From positions 1-5,868 of the forward strand of contig JALOLM010000151.1 in the NCBI GenBank assembly GCA_025455985.1: a stretch of DNA of 5,868 nucleotides, written 5' to 3'. The stretch is from Candidatus Nanopelagicales bacterium (GTDB taxonomy: Bacteria > Actinomycetota > Actinomycetes > S36-B12 > UBA10799). Below the pieces are notes generated by a model. That model saw only the letters and a list, made by a program, of their open reading frames with translations. It had not been told where the DNA came from and did not search any database. Below, piece after piece: positions 1 through 5,552 of the stretch. The position numbers and the translations under genes are program-made. Position 1 is the stretch's first letter. Each line of letters opens with the position of its first letter.

Positions 1-722
1 CCGGGGCCGTACTCGGGGTGCACGACGCCGATGAACGACACGCAGTTGATCTCGTGGGCCACGTCCTGGCGCGGGGAGCCGGAGATGGCGGACTTGAACT
101 TGCGGGGGAGGTTGGAGAACTCCGGGTCGCCCACGTAGCGCCGTACGATCTCCTCGATCGCCGGCGTGCCGTCGATGATCTCGTCGGCGGCGATGCCGGC
201 CACCGGAGAGCCGAGCACGACCCGCGGGGTGTCACCGCACGCCTCAGTTGTGGACAGCCCGACATCTTCGAGCAGCCGCCAGATCTCCGGCATGTCCTCG
301 ATGCGGATCCAGTGCAGCTGGATGTTCTGCCGGTCGGTGATGTCGGCGGTGTTGCGTCCGAACCGTGTGGAAATGTCGGCGATGACGCGCAGTTGTGGCA
401 GCGAGAGCATCCCGCCGTCGCTGCGGATGCGCAGCATGAAGTACTCGTCGTCCAGTTCCTCCGGCGGCAGGCTGGCTGTGCGGCCGCCGTCGATCCCTGG
501 CCGGCGCTGGGTGTACAGCCCCCACCAGCGCAAACGGCCGCGCAGGTCCTCGGCGGGGATCGAGGCGAACCCCTCCTTGGCGTAGATCTGCTCCACGCGG
601 GCACGGGCGCTCAACCCGTCGTCCTCCTGCTTGAACTTCTCGTTCTCGTTCAGAGGCGTGCGTTGTCCCAAGGCCCATTGCCCGGTCTCTTTGCTCCGGG
701 TGGGTCTGGTGCTGGTCGACAT
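1..722 (-). CDS. nirA: Ferredoxin-dependent sulfite/nitrite reductase, NirA family (N-terminal 240 codons; 3' end outside window)
   Basis: Siroheme/[4Fe-4S] enzyme for six-electron reduction of sulfite to sulfide (or nitrite to ammonia) in the cytosol with ferredoxin as donor. The frame reads from ATG at 722 to the left edge without a stop. Recognisable NirA blocks, in order: GQWALG (14-19), LRGRLRWWGLYTQR (60-73), DEYFMLRIRSDGG (92-104), ADITDRQNIQLHWI (126-139), TTEACGDTPRVVLGSP (158-173), EEIVRRY (190-196), LPRKFKSAISG (205-215), DVAHEIN (220-226). Tyr70 and Cys162 line up with the Tyr69-Cys161 pair that is covalently linked in M. tuberculosis NirA. Arg98, Arg131, Lys208 and Lys210 fit the basic siroheme/substrate pocket. 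The [4Fe-4S] cysteines belong to the missing C-terminal half. The start is supported by AGGAG five nt upstream. The poly-Cys leader ahead of it points to sulfite and cysteine synthesis; the adjacent molybdate genes leave nitrite possible. The family is clear; the substrate is inferred. Confidence 0.95.
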   Translation of the reverse strand, partial: MSTSTRPTRSKETGQWALGQRTPLNENEKFKQEDDGLSARARVEQIYAKEGFASIPAEDLRGRLRWWGLYTQRRPGIDGGRTASLPPEELDDEYFMLRIRSDGGMLSLPQLRVIADISTRFGRNTADITDRQNIQLHWIRIEDMPEIWRLLEDVGLSTTEACGDTPRVVLGSPVAGIAADEIIDGTPAIEEIVRRYVGDPEFSNLPRKFKSAISGSPRQDVAHEINCVSFIGVVHPEYGP

Positions 723-723
723 C

Positions 724-745
724 GGTTCTCCTGGTTGCGGAGACC
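724..745 (-). promoter_or_regulatory. Hairpin covering the nirA Shine-Dalgarno
   Basis: On the minus strand GGTCTCC (745-739) can pair with GGAGAACC (731-724), giving seven base pairs with one bulged A and a 7-nt loop (738-732). The nirA SD, AGGAG at 732-728, sits almost wholly in the 3' arm, so folding would block ribosome entry; the ATG starts at 722. An RBS buried in a hairpin just behind a leader ORF suggests translational attenuation. The pairing is seen; the regulatory role is inferred. Confidence 0.5.
728..732 (-). promoter_or_regulatory. Shine-Dalgarno of nirA (AGGAG)
   Basis: AGGAG lies five nt before the ATG at 722, a normal spacing. It fixes the start of the reductase and is also the element enclosed by the 724-745 hairpin. 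Confidence 0.8.
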
Positions 746-757
746 GGCGGCAGGGTG

Positions 758-784
758 CTCAGAGTCCAAGGGATCGGCTCTGAG
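758..784 (-). promoter_or_regulatory. Perfect 7-bp stem-loop in the nirA leader
   Basis: CTCAGAG (784-778 on the minus strand) and CTCTGAG (764-758) form a perfect 7-bp stem around a 13-nt loop. It lies between the leader ORF stop (834) and the SD hairpin. The loop contains CCGATC (777-772), which could instead pair with GATCGG (803-798) upstream, so two exclusive folds exist. No U-run follows, so it is not a classical intrinsic terminator. It may help switch access to the downstream RBS; that role is inferred. Confidence 0.4.
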
Positions 785-833
785 GGAGGCCCAGACACCG
801 ATCGTCCATGGATATGGCGGGGATTGGCGGCGG

Positions 834-884
834 CTAGGCGCGACAACACGAACACATACACATGAAGTGTGTGGTGTTCGGCAT
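834..884 (-). CDS. Poly-cysteine leader peptide (16 aa) upstream of nirA
   Basis: A short ORF runs from ATG (884-882) to TAG (836-834) and encodes MPNTTHFMCMCSCCRA. Cys is at residues 9, 11, 13 and 14, all TGT codons, so four of six consecutive codons specify cysteine, far above normal protein use. There is no SD. The ATG lies five nt after a TAGTGT hexamer (895-890), so the transcript probably starts at the A of the ATG (leaderless). The stop is 111 nt before the nirA ATG. Leaderless poly-Cys short ORFs acting as cysteine-responsive attenuators are known in mycobacteria ahead of sulfur-assimilation genes. By analogy, ribosome stalling at the Cys codons when cysteine is scarce would alter downstream folding and raise nirA translation. 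The ORF and Cys cluster are seen; the attenuation is inferred from family knowledge. Confidence 0.75.
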   Translation of the reverse strand: MPNTTHFMCMCSCCRA

Positions 885-893
885 GGGGAACAC
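850..893. repeat. Three-part GAACAC / GTGTTC / GAACAC repeat
   Basis: On the plus strand GAACAC occurs at 850-855 and 888-893, with the inverse GTGTTC between them at 874-879. The central copy can pair with either flank: with 888-893 across an 8-nt loop, or with 850-855 as part of a longer stem (CGAACAC 849-855 with GTGTTCG 874-880, plus ACAC 858-861 with GTGT 869-872). The array overlaps the presumed -10 box and most of the leader ORF. It could be a transcription factor operator, competing RNA folds, or a by-product of the TGT-rich coding sequence. Confidence 0.45.
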
Positions 894-920
894 TATGCCC
901 GAAGATCGTTGAGCGGACAA
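890..920 (-). promoter_or_regulatory. Candidate promoter for the leader ORF and nirA
   Basis: A -10-like TAGTGT (895-890, TAnnnT type) ends six nt before the A of the leader ATG at 884. A weak -35-like TTGTCC (920-915) is 19 nt upstream, a slightly long spacer. The -10 is more persuasive than the -35 because its distance to an ATG suits a leaderless start. The same sequence overlaps the inverted repeat GTGTTC-N8-GAACAC (874-893). It would let nirA be expressed independently of the upstream mod operon. Confidence 0.5.
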
Positions 921-945
921 GCACAGGGTCCGGTTCTAGTGAGTC

Positions 946-1977
946 TTATGCGGAATACAGCCGGACCTCAGCCGCTTTGACGGCCAGGTGCACCATGTCG
1001 CCGGGGTGCACCGCGAGGTCCGCTATTGCGGTCGGCGTCAGGTCGGCGTCGACGAGGTCTGTGTGCAGGCGCATCAGATGACGCTGCGGACGCATCTCCA
1101 GAACCCGGGCGGTGAACAAGTTGCGGGGACTTCCCTCGGGCCGGTGTTTGTGCACTGCCACGCTCGCCGGCGAGAACGCCGCGATGGCTTCCTCGCCGAC
1201 CCGCAGGACGTTCTCCGCGCCGACCACATCGCCGACCTCACACCGCACCCGGTCGCCGCCGGCGGCCACCCCGCGCAGGATGTTCAGCCCACAGATCTGC
1301 GCGGCGAAGTCGGTCCTCGGTTCGCGCAATATCGCTTGGGTGGGTCCATGCTCGACGATCCGGCCGTCCTGGACGACGGCGATGTGATCGGCCAGTAACG
1401 CAGCGTCCAGGATCTCGTGGGTGACCAGCAGCGCCATCCGGCCGTTGAGCAACCGGTGCAGCGTGGAGCGGATGCCGGCGGCGACGTCCACGTCGAGGGC
1501 CGCCAGGGGTTCGTCGAGCAGCAGCAGTCTCGGCGATGCCGCCAGCGCTCGGGCGATGGCGACCCGCTGCGCTTGCCCGCCGGACAACTGGCGCGGCAAT
1601 CGGTCCGCGAACTCGCCGGCGGCGACGTCATCGAGCCATTTACGGGCCTGGATGTCGGCCTCGCGGCGGCCGATCCCTCTGGCTCGTAGGGCGAAGCTGA
1701 CGTTGCGCGCCGCAGTCATGCGGGGGAAAAGTAGGGGCTCTTGGGCGAGCATCGCCACCCCACGGCGGTGTGGTGCGGTGCTGTGACCCGTCTCGAACAG
1801 GACGTCGTCGTCGAGGGAGGCTGAACCCTGCGCGGCCAGAAGCCCGGCGAGCACCTGCAGGACGGTGGATTTGCCCGCGCCATTGGGACCGACCAAAGCG
1901 GTGGTGGTGCCGCGGGGGATGACCAGGTCGATGTCCACGTCGCGGTCTGGAACCGCGAAGCGCGCATTCAGGCTCAT
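946..1977 (-). CDS. modC: Molybdate ABC transporter ATP-binding protein ModC
   Basis: ATPase subunit that powers molybdate import on the cytosolic face of ModB. The 343-residue protein shows Walker A GPNGAGKST (30-38), Q-loop Gln79 in AQEPLLFP, signature LSGGQAQR (131-138), Walker B LLLLDE (151-156) with D-loop ALD, and the switch His186 in VTHE. Residues from about 275 to the end form the Mop/TOBE-type C-terminal domain typical of ModC, which can bind oxyanion and regulate the ATPase. The start is ATG at 1977: its ATGA overlaps the modB stop by 4 nt, and GGAGG lies eight nt upstream. The same frame stays open far upstream, but the protein there resembles nothing and overlaps modB. It is the last gene of the mod operon; no strong terminator separates it from the nirA leader. 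Wolframate or other oxyanions are less likely substrates. Confidence 0.95.
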   Translation of the reverse strand: MSLNARFAVPDRDVDIDLVIPRGTTTALVGPNGAGKSTVLQVLAGLLAAQGSASLDDDVLFETGHSTAPHRRGVAMLAQEPLLFPRMTAARNVSFALRARGIGRREADIQARKWLDDVAAGEFADRLPRQLSGGQAQRVAIARALAASPRLLLLDEPLAALDVDVAAGIRSTLHRLLNGRMALLVTHEILDAALLADHIAVVQDGRIVEHGPTQAILREPRTDFAAQICGLNILRGVAAGGDRVRCEVGDVVGAENVLRVGEEAIAAFSPASVAVHKHRPEGSPRNLFTARVLEMRPQRHLMRLHTDLVDADLTPTAIADLAVHPGDMVHLAVKAAEVRLYSA

Positions 1978-2747
1978 GTACGCACCCTCCGGGCTGCAAT
2001 GCCGATCACCGCGACCGCGACCAGCACGAGCACGATCGACAGCGCGATCGCGGCGTCTGGGTCTGTCTCCCGCTGCAGGTAGATCTCCAGCGGCATGGTG
2101 CGGGTGATCCCTTGGAGGCTGCCGGCGAACGTGATGGTCGCCCCGAACTCGCCCAGCGCCCGCGCGAACGCCAGAACGGCTCCGGCGGCGATGGCCGGCG
2201 CCACCGTCGGCAGGGTCACGCGGCGCAGGGTGAGCGTCGGTGAGGCGCCCAGCGACGCGGCCACGGCTTCGTAACTGACTCCGGAGGTGCGCAGGGCGCC
2301 CTCCAGGCTGAGCACGAGGAAGGGCAGAGCCACGAACGTCTGCGCCAGGACCACGGCCGTGGTGGAGAACGCGATCTGGACGCCGAATGCTTCGAACGTC
2401 GATCCGAGCAGGCCGCGTCGGCCGAATGTGTACAGCAGCGCGATGCCGGCGACGACCGGTGGCAGCACCAGGGGAAGCAGCACCACTGGGCGTAACGCGG
2501 TGACGAGCCGGGAACGCGATCGCGCCAGGACCATTGCCATGGGGATGCCCACAAGCAGGCACAACAGGGTGGCCGTCGCAGAGGTCCGCAGGCTCAACAA
2601 CAGTGCCGATACCGACGCCTCCGAGGTGATGAGTTCCGGCAGGGTGCGCCAGGAGACGGAACTGAACATCGCCAGCACCGGCAGCGCGACGAAGACCGCT
2701 CCCACTGCCGCGGGTAGGTAGATCCACCGGGGGAGAAGGTCTCTCAC
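1974..2747 (-). CDS. modB: Molybdate ABC transporter permease ModB
   Basis: Inner-membrane channel subunit for molybdate import, 257 residues, the usual ModB size. Hydrophobic stretches consistent with about five to six membrane spans are visible at roughly 9-30, 46-75, 85-108, 125-148, 181-200 and 232-252. The ABC permease coupling (EAA) loop is YEAVAASLGASPTLTLRRVTLP (159-180), followed by ModB-typical FARALGEFGATITFAG (194-209), which carries the oxyanion-permease GEFGA motif. The start is GTG at 2747, whose GTGA overlaps the modA stop; there is no strong SD, so translation is probably coupled to modA. The 3' end overlaps modC by ATGA. An upstream extension of the frame is open but lies wholly within modA and is not credible. 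Confidence 0.94.
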   Translation of the reverse strand: MRDLLPRWIYLPAAVGAVFVALPVLAMFSSVSWRTLPELITSEASVSALLLSLRTSATATLLCLLVGIPMAMVLARSRSRLVTALRPVVLLPLVLPPVVAGIALLYTFGRRGLLGSTFEAFGVQIAFSTTAVVLAQTFVALPFLVLSLEGALRTSGVSYEAVAASLGASPTLTLRRVTLPTVAPAIAAGAVLAFARALGEFGATITFAGSLQGITRTMPLEIYLQRETDPDAAIALSIVLVLVAVAVIGIAARRVRT

Positions 2748-3457
2748 GGGAGCCCGAATCCGGCGTCGCGCATGACCGCGCGCCCCTGCTCGCTGAGAAC
2801 CAAGTCGACGAAACGTCGGGCCAAGGGATCGTCGCCGAGGACTGCGATGGGGTAGCGGTTCACGGTATTGACCGCCTGCGGGATGTCTATGCCGCGCACG
2901 TCGGAGCCGGCGGTCGCCACATCGGAGGTGTAGACGACTCCGGCATCGGCCTGGCCGCTGCGGACCTTGCCGAGGACATCGGCGACTGATCCCTCCTCGC
3001 TGTCCGTGGCGATGTCGACTCCGCTGGCATCCTCGACACGCACGGTCGCCGCGCCACAGGGCACCTGGGGGGCGCACACCACCACGAGCAGGTCCGGGTC
3101 GGCGAGGTCTGAGAGCGTCTGCACGTCGCCGGGGTTGTCGGCGGGCACGACGATGGTCATGGTGTTGGTCGCGAAGATGGTCGTTGCCGGAAGGCCCGCA
3201 GCAGTCATCGTGGACTCGTCAGCCGTGGCCAGTACGTCGGCGCGGGCTCCCTGCTGGATCTGTGCGACAAGGTCGGCCGAACCGGCGAAGTTGAAGGCGA
3301 CCTCGGCGGTGCCGTCCTCTTGTTCGAGCAAGGCTGCGAGCTGCTCGAACGCGGGTTTGAGTGACGACGCGGCGAACACCGTGGTGTCCGGGCTGGGTTG
3401 GGGTGAACACCCGGATAGCACGGCGACCAAACTGGCGGCGGCAAGTGCTCGCCTCAC
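2744..3457 (-). CDS. modA: Molybdate-binding lipoprotein ModA
   Basis: Extracytoplasmic solute-binding protein that captures molybdate and delivers it to ModB. The 237-residue product starts with a short basic and hydrophobic signal and a lipobox LSGC with the lipid-anchored Cys at 17, as expected in a Gram-positive-type envelope. ModA blocks follow: FAASSLKPAF (28-37) and FNFAGSADLVAQI (55-67), both with serines typical of oxyanion coordination; ARADVLATAD (71-80); CAPQVPCGAAT (128-138); and GQADAGVVYTSDV (168-180) with the ligand-region Tyr176. The start is GTG at 3457, overlapping the stop of the upstream regulator (GTGA). No strong SD is seen, again suggesting coupled translation. Cys128 and Cys134 could form a disulfide outside the cell. 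The family call is firm; tungstate may also be bound. Confidence 0.95.
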   Translation of the reverse strand: MRRALAAASLVAVLSGCSPQPSPDTTVFAASSLKPAFEQLAALLEQEDGTAEVAFNFAGSADLVAQIQQGARADVLATADESTMTAAGLPATTIFATNTMTIVVPADNPGDVQTLSDLADPDLLVVVCAPQVPCGAATVRVEDASGVDIATDSEEGSVADVLGKVRSGQADAGVVYTSDVATAGSDVRGIDIPQAVNTVNRYPIAVLGDDPLARRFVDLVLSEQGRAVMRDAGFGLP

Positions 3458-3840
3458 GGGGTCTCGACGATCACGTTGGTCGACTTGACCACCGCCGTGG
3501 CCACGCTGCCGATCTCCAGGCCAAGGTCGCGCACCGCCTCGCTGGACATCAGGGACACGACGCGGTGCGGGCCGCAGGCCAACTCCACCTGGGCCATCAC
3601 GGCGTCCATGCGGATCTCGGTGACCAGTCCACGGAAGCGGTTACGGGCCGAACTGTGCCCCAGGCCGCTGTGGGGCTCGGCGCGGCCTCGAAGGTAGTCG
3701 GCGAGGGTGGCGCCCGCGATCACCTGTCGTCCCGCATCGTCGGTGGTAGCGGTCAAGCGACCAGCATCAACGAGTCGGCGCACGGTGTCATCGCTGACAT
3801 TGAGGAGTTCAGCTGCCTCTTTGACGCGCAAGTGCGGCAC
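3454..3840 (-). CDS. HTH-Mop (TOBE) domain protein, probable molybdate-responsive regulator
   Basis: First gene of the mod operon, 128 residues from GTG at 3840. Residues 4-29 (LRVKEAAELLNVSDDTVRRLVDAGRL, in parts) are a MerR/excisionase-like helix-turn-helix, with a wing-like region to about 51. Residues 65-127 form one Mop/TOBE domain: SARNRFRGLV, then MAQVELACG, then LGLEIGSVATAVVKSTNVIV, the fold that binds molybdate in ModE, ModC and molbindins. The architecture suggests a molybdate sensor that does ModE's job with an unrelated DNA-binding domain, probably autoregulating the operon. The start at 3840 is chosen because homologous proteins begin just before the LRVKEAAELL block and because a TATCCT -10-like box ends seven nt upstream, suggesting leaderless translation. 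An in-frame GTG at 3888 would add 16 unrelated residues, also without an SD. It overlaps modA by 4 nt. Domains are seen; the regulatory role is inferred. Confidence 0.88.
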   Translation of the reverse strand: MPHLRVKEAAELLNVSDDTVRRLVDAGRLTATTDDAGRQVIAGATLADYLRGRAEPHSGLGHSSARNRFRGLVTEIRMDAVMAQVELACGPHRVVSLMSSEAVRDLGLEIGSVATAVVKSTNVIVETP

Positions 3841-3847
3841 AAAATGG

Positions 3848-3853
3848 AGGATA
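3848..3853 (-). promoter_or_regulatory. Candidate -10 box of the regulator-modABC operon
   Basis: TATCCT (TAnnnT type) at 3853-3848 is followed by seven nt (CCATTTT) and then the GTG at 3840, the spacing expected for a leaderless mRNA. No convincing -35 is present (GGAGAC lies at the 17-nt position). If it is correct, the longer start at 3888 is excluded because it would lie upstream of the transcript. Confidence 0.4.
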
Positions 3854-3877
3854 TCAGCGCATGTGCGGCCGTCTCCT

Positions 3878-3899
3878 GGTGGCTCCACCGAAAGCCACC
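3878..3899. repeat. Perfect inverted repeat in the divergent control region
   Basis: GGTGGCT (3878-3884) and AGCCACC (3893-3899) form a perfect 7-bp inverted repeat around an 8-nt spacer. It lies upstream of the candidate -10 of the mod operon and about 40 bp upstream of the candidate -10 of the sugar transporter, a plausible operator position for either. The HTH-Mop protein is the obvious candidate to bind. The symmetry is seen; the binding is inferred. Confidence 0.4.
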
Positions 3900-3936
3900 G
3901 CGGCGCTCAATCGCGCATTCCGGGTGAGAACCTCGC

Positions 3937-3964
3937 TAGTTTCTCCTGCATCTAGTGATGGAGG
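3937..3964 (+). promoter_or_regulatory. Candidate -10 and Shine-Dalgarno of the MFS transporter
   Basis: TAGTTT at 3937-3942 fits the TAnnnT pattern, without a clear -35. GGAGG at 3960-3964 is a strong SD five nt before ATG at 3970, and it selects that start over in-frame GTG 3955 and ATG 3958, which lack an SD and sit upstream of or on it. The RBS is firm; the promoter is weak. Confidence 0.55.
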
Positions 3965-3969
3965 CAGGC

Positions 3970-5469
3970 ATGGCCCACGGTCCCTTGCCCGGAGCCGGTG
4001 AGACCGGTCCGGTCGCCGAAGAGAAGTACCACACTGGCCGCGTCCTGCGCATGGCCATCGTGGCCGCCCTCGGGGGGTTCCTGTTCGGTTTCGACTCCGC
4101 TGTGGTCAACGGCACCGTCGATGCCCTCAAAGCCAAGTTCGACATCGGCGGCCTGATCGGATTTGTCGTCGCCATCGCTTTGCTCGGGTCCGCGGTCGGT
4201 GCCTGGTTCGCCGGTCCGCTGGCCAACAGGTTCGGCCGGCGGCGGGTCATGGTGATGGCCGCTGTGCTGTTCCTCATCGCGGCCGTCGGGCAGGCGTTCC
4301 CGTTCGGGGTGGCGGATCTGATGTTCTGGCGCTTCATCGGCGGCGCCGGGATCGGCATCGCGTCGGTCATCGCGCCGATGTACATCGCCGAGATCGCGCC
4401 GGCGCAGTTGCGCGGACGGCTGGGCTCGCTGCAGCAGTTGGCGATCGTGCTGGGTATCTTCACGACCGCTCTGACCAACTACTTCATCCTCAACGCGGCC
4501 AGTGCCGGGAAGCCCGAGACCAACGCCAACAACACCTGGCTGCTGGGTCTGGAGGCGTGGCAGTGGATGTTCCTGGTCATGCTGGTCCCGGCCATCGTCT
4601 ACGGCACATTGGCGCTGACCATCCCCGAGTCGCCGCGCTACCTGGTGGCGGTCGGTAAGGACGAGGAGGCGGCACAGGTCCTGTCGACCGTTCTGGACGG
4701 CGACCAGCACGCCAAGGTGGCCGAGATCAAGGAGTCTCTGGCAGGGGATCACAAGCCCAAGTTCGGCGATCTCAAGGGCAAGGCCATGGGCCTGCAGCCG
4801 ATCGTCTGGATCGGCATCGGATTAAGTGTGTTCCAGCAGTTCGTGGGGATCAATGTGATCTTCTACTACTCCAACAGCATCTGGGCCTCAGTCGGGTTCG
4901 ACGAGTCCCAAGCGTTCCTGATCACCTTGATCACCAACACCACGAACGTGGTCGTCACGTTGGTCGCGATCTCCCTGGTCGACCGCATCGGGCGCAAACC
5001 GCTGCTGTTGGTCGGTTCTGCCGGAATGGCGGTCACATTGGGGATCATGGCACTGCTGTTCGGCACGGCGGATACGTGTACCCAGGCCCTGGTGGACGCG
5101 GGCCAAGCCGGCTGCTCGGGAGCAGAATCGATCGGAACCCCGTACCTGACCGGCGCCGCAGGCCCCATGGCTGTTGTCGCCGCGAACCTTTACGTCGTGT
5201 TCTTCGGGGTTTCGTGGGGTCCGGTCGTGTGGGTGCTGCTGGGGGAGATGTTCCCGAACCGGATCCGGGCCGCCGCCTTGGCTGTCGCGGCTGCGGCGCA
5301 GTGGCTTGCGAACTTCATCGTCAGCGTCTCCTTCCCCGGACTGTCGGACATCGGGCTGGGCTTTGCCTATGGCGTCTTCACGGTCTTCGCGGTGCTGTCG
5401 TTCTTCTTCGTGACGAAGTTCATCAGAGAAACCAAGGGCATGAGCCTGGAGGACATGCAGGACGCATAG
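3970..5469 (+). CDS. Sugar porter family MFS transporter (probable hexose:H+ symporter)
   Basis: Twelve-span membrane transporter of 499 residues, normal for the sugar porter family. Family motifs, in order: GGFLFGFDSAVVNGT in TM1 (35-49); NRFGRRR in the 2-3 loop (86-92); RFIGGAGIGIAS (121-132) and PMYIAEIAPAQLRG (136-149) in TM4-5; PESPRYL (219-225); QQFVGIN (289-295) in TM7; DRIGRKP (338-344); SWGPVVWVLLGEMFP (415-429) in TM10; QWLANFIVSVSFP (444-456) in TM11; RETKG near the end (a PETKG variant). Asp42 matches the proton-coupling Asp27 of E. coli XylE. Gln156, Gln289, Gln290, Asn295 and Trp421 match its sugar-binding residues, while Ile163 replaces XylE Gln175 as in GLUT1, leaning toward glucose or a similar hexose. 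The 9-10 loop is long and carries Cys370 and Cys382. It is divergent from the mod operon. The family is certain; the substrate is inferred. Confidence 0.95.
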   Translation: MAHGPLPGAGETGPVAEEKYHTGRVLRMAIVAALGGFLFGFDSAVVNGTVDALKAKFDIGGLIGFVVAIALLGSAVGAWFAGPLANRFGRRRVMVMAAVLFLIAAVGQAFPFGVADLMFWRFIGGAGIGIASVIAPMYIAEIAPAQLRGRLGSLQQLAIVLGIFTTALTNYFILNAASAGKPETNANNTWLLGLEAWQWMFLVMLVPAIVYGTLALTIPESPRYLVAVGKDEEAAQVLSTVLDGDQHAKVAEIKESLAGDHKPKFGDLKGKAMGLQPIVWIGIGLSVFQQFVGINVIFYYSNSIWASVGFDESQAFLITLITNTTNVVVTLVAISLVDRIGRKPLLLVGSAGMAVTLGIMALLFGTADTCTQALVDAGQAGCSGAESIGTPYLTGAAGPMAVVAANLYVVFFGVSWGPVVWVLLGEMFPNRIRAAALAVAAAAQWLANFIVSVSFPGLSDIGLGFAYGVFTVFAVLSFFFVTKFIRETKGMSLEDMQDA

Positions 5470-5552
5470 TCGTCGACCGCGTTGCGACCGTGACTGTTCG
5501 TAACCAGAGGTCCCTCGAATTCGCCCTCATCGCCACGCTCATGCGTGCCGAC

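Noticed and set aside
849..880. LexA-type box, because CGAAC and GTTCG are present
   Set aside because: Actinobacterial LexA boxes need about 4 nt between the half-sites; here the spacing is 22 nt.
862..912. Plus-strand mini-ORF starting ATGAAGTGTGTGG
   Set aside because: About 16 codons, no SD, opposite the poly-Cys leader; its content follows from the leader's codons.
244..924. Minus-strand open frame across the leader and into nirA in a different phase
   Set aside because: It overlaps the well-supported nirA frame, has no SD or family resemblance, and does not use the poly-Cys frame.
914..932. CGGAC-N9-GTCCG hairpin after modC as a terminator
   Set aside because: Only 5 bp, a 9-nt loop, no T-run on either strand, and it overlaps the -35-like element; not enough to call a terminator.
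18..980. Open frame on the plus strand opposite nirA and its leader
   Set aside because: It is antisense to the clear NirA reading; the product is His/Arg/Ala-rich as expected for a mirror frame in GC-rich DNA.
1978..2727. Long open extension of the modC reading frame upstream of 1977
   Set aside because: It overlaps modB entirely on the same strand, reads as Arg/Pro/His-rich low-complexity sequence with no family resemblance, and modC has a good SD and an ATGA junction at 1977.
2748..3077. Open extension of the modB frame upstream of GTG 2747
   Set aside because: It lies inside modA in another frame and is Arg/Gly-rich; ModB proteins begin near the chosen start and have the resulting length.
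3952..4752. Long minus-strand frames opposite the sugar porter
   Set aside because: The plus-strand transporter is unambiguous; the antisense products are Asp/Gln/Arg-rich shadow sequences.
5470..5550. Intrinsic terminator after the MFS gene
   Set aside because: I looked for a GC-rich inverted repeat followed by Ts and found only a palindromic CGAATTCG (5516-5523) and short direct repeats.
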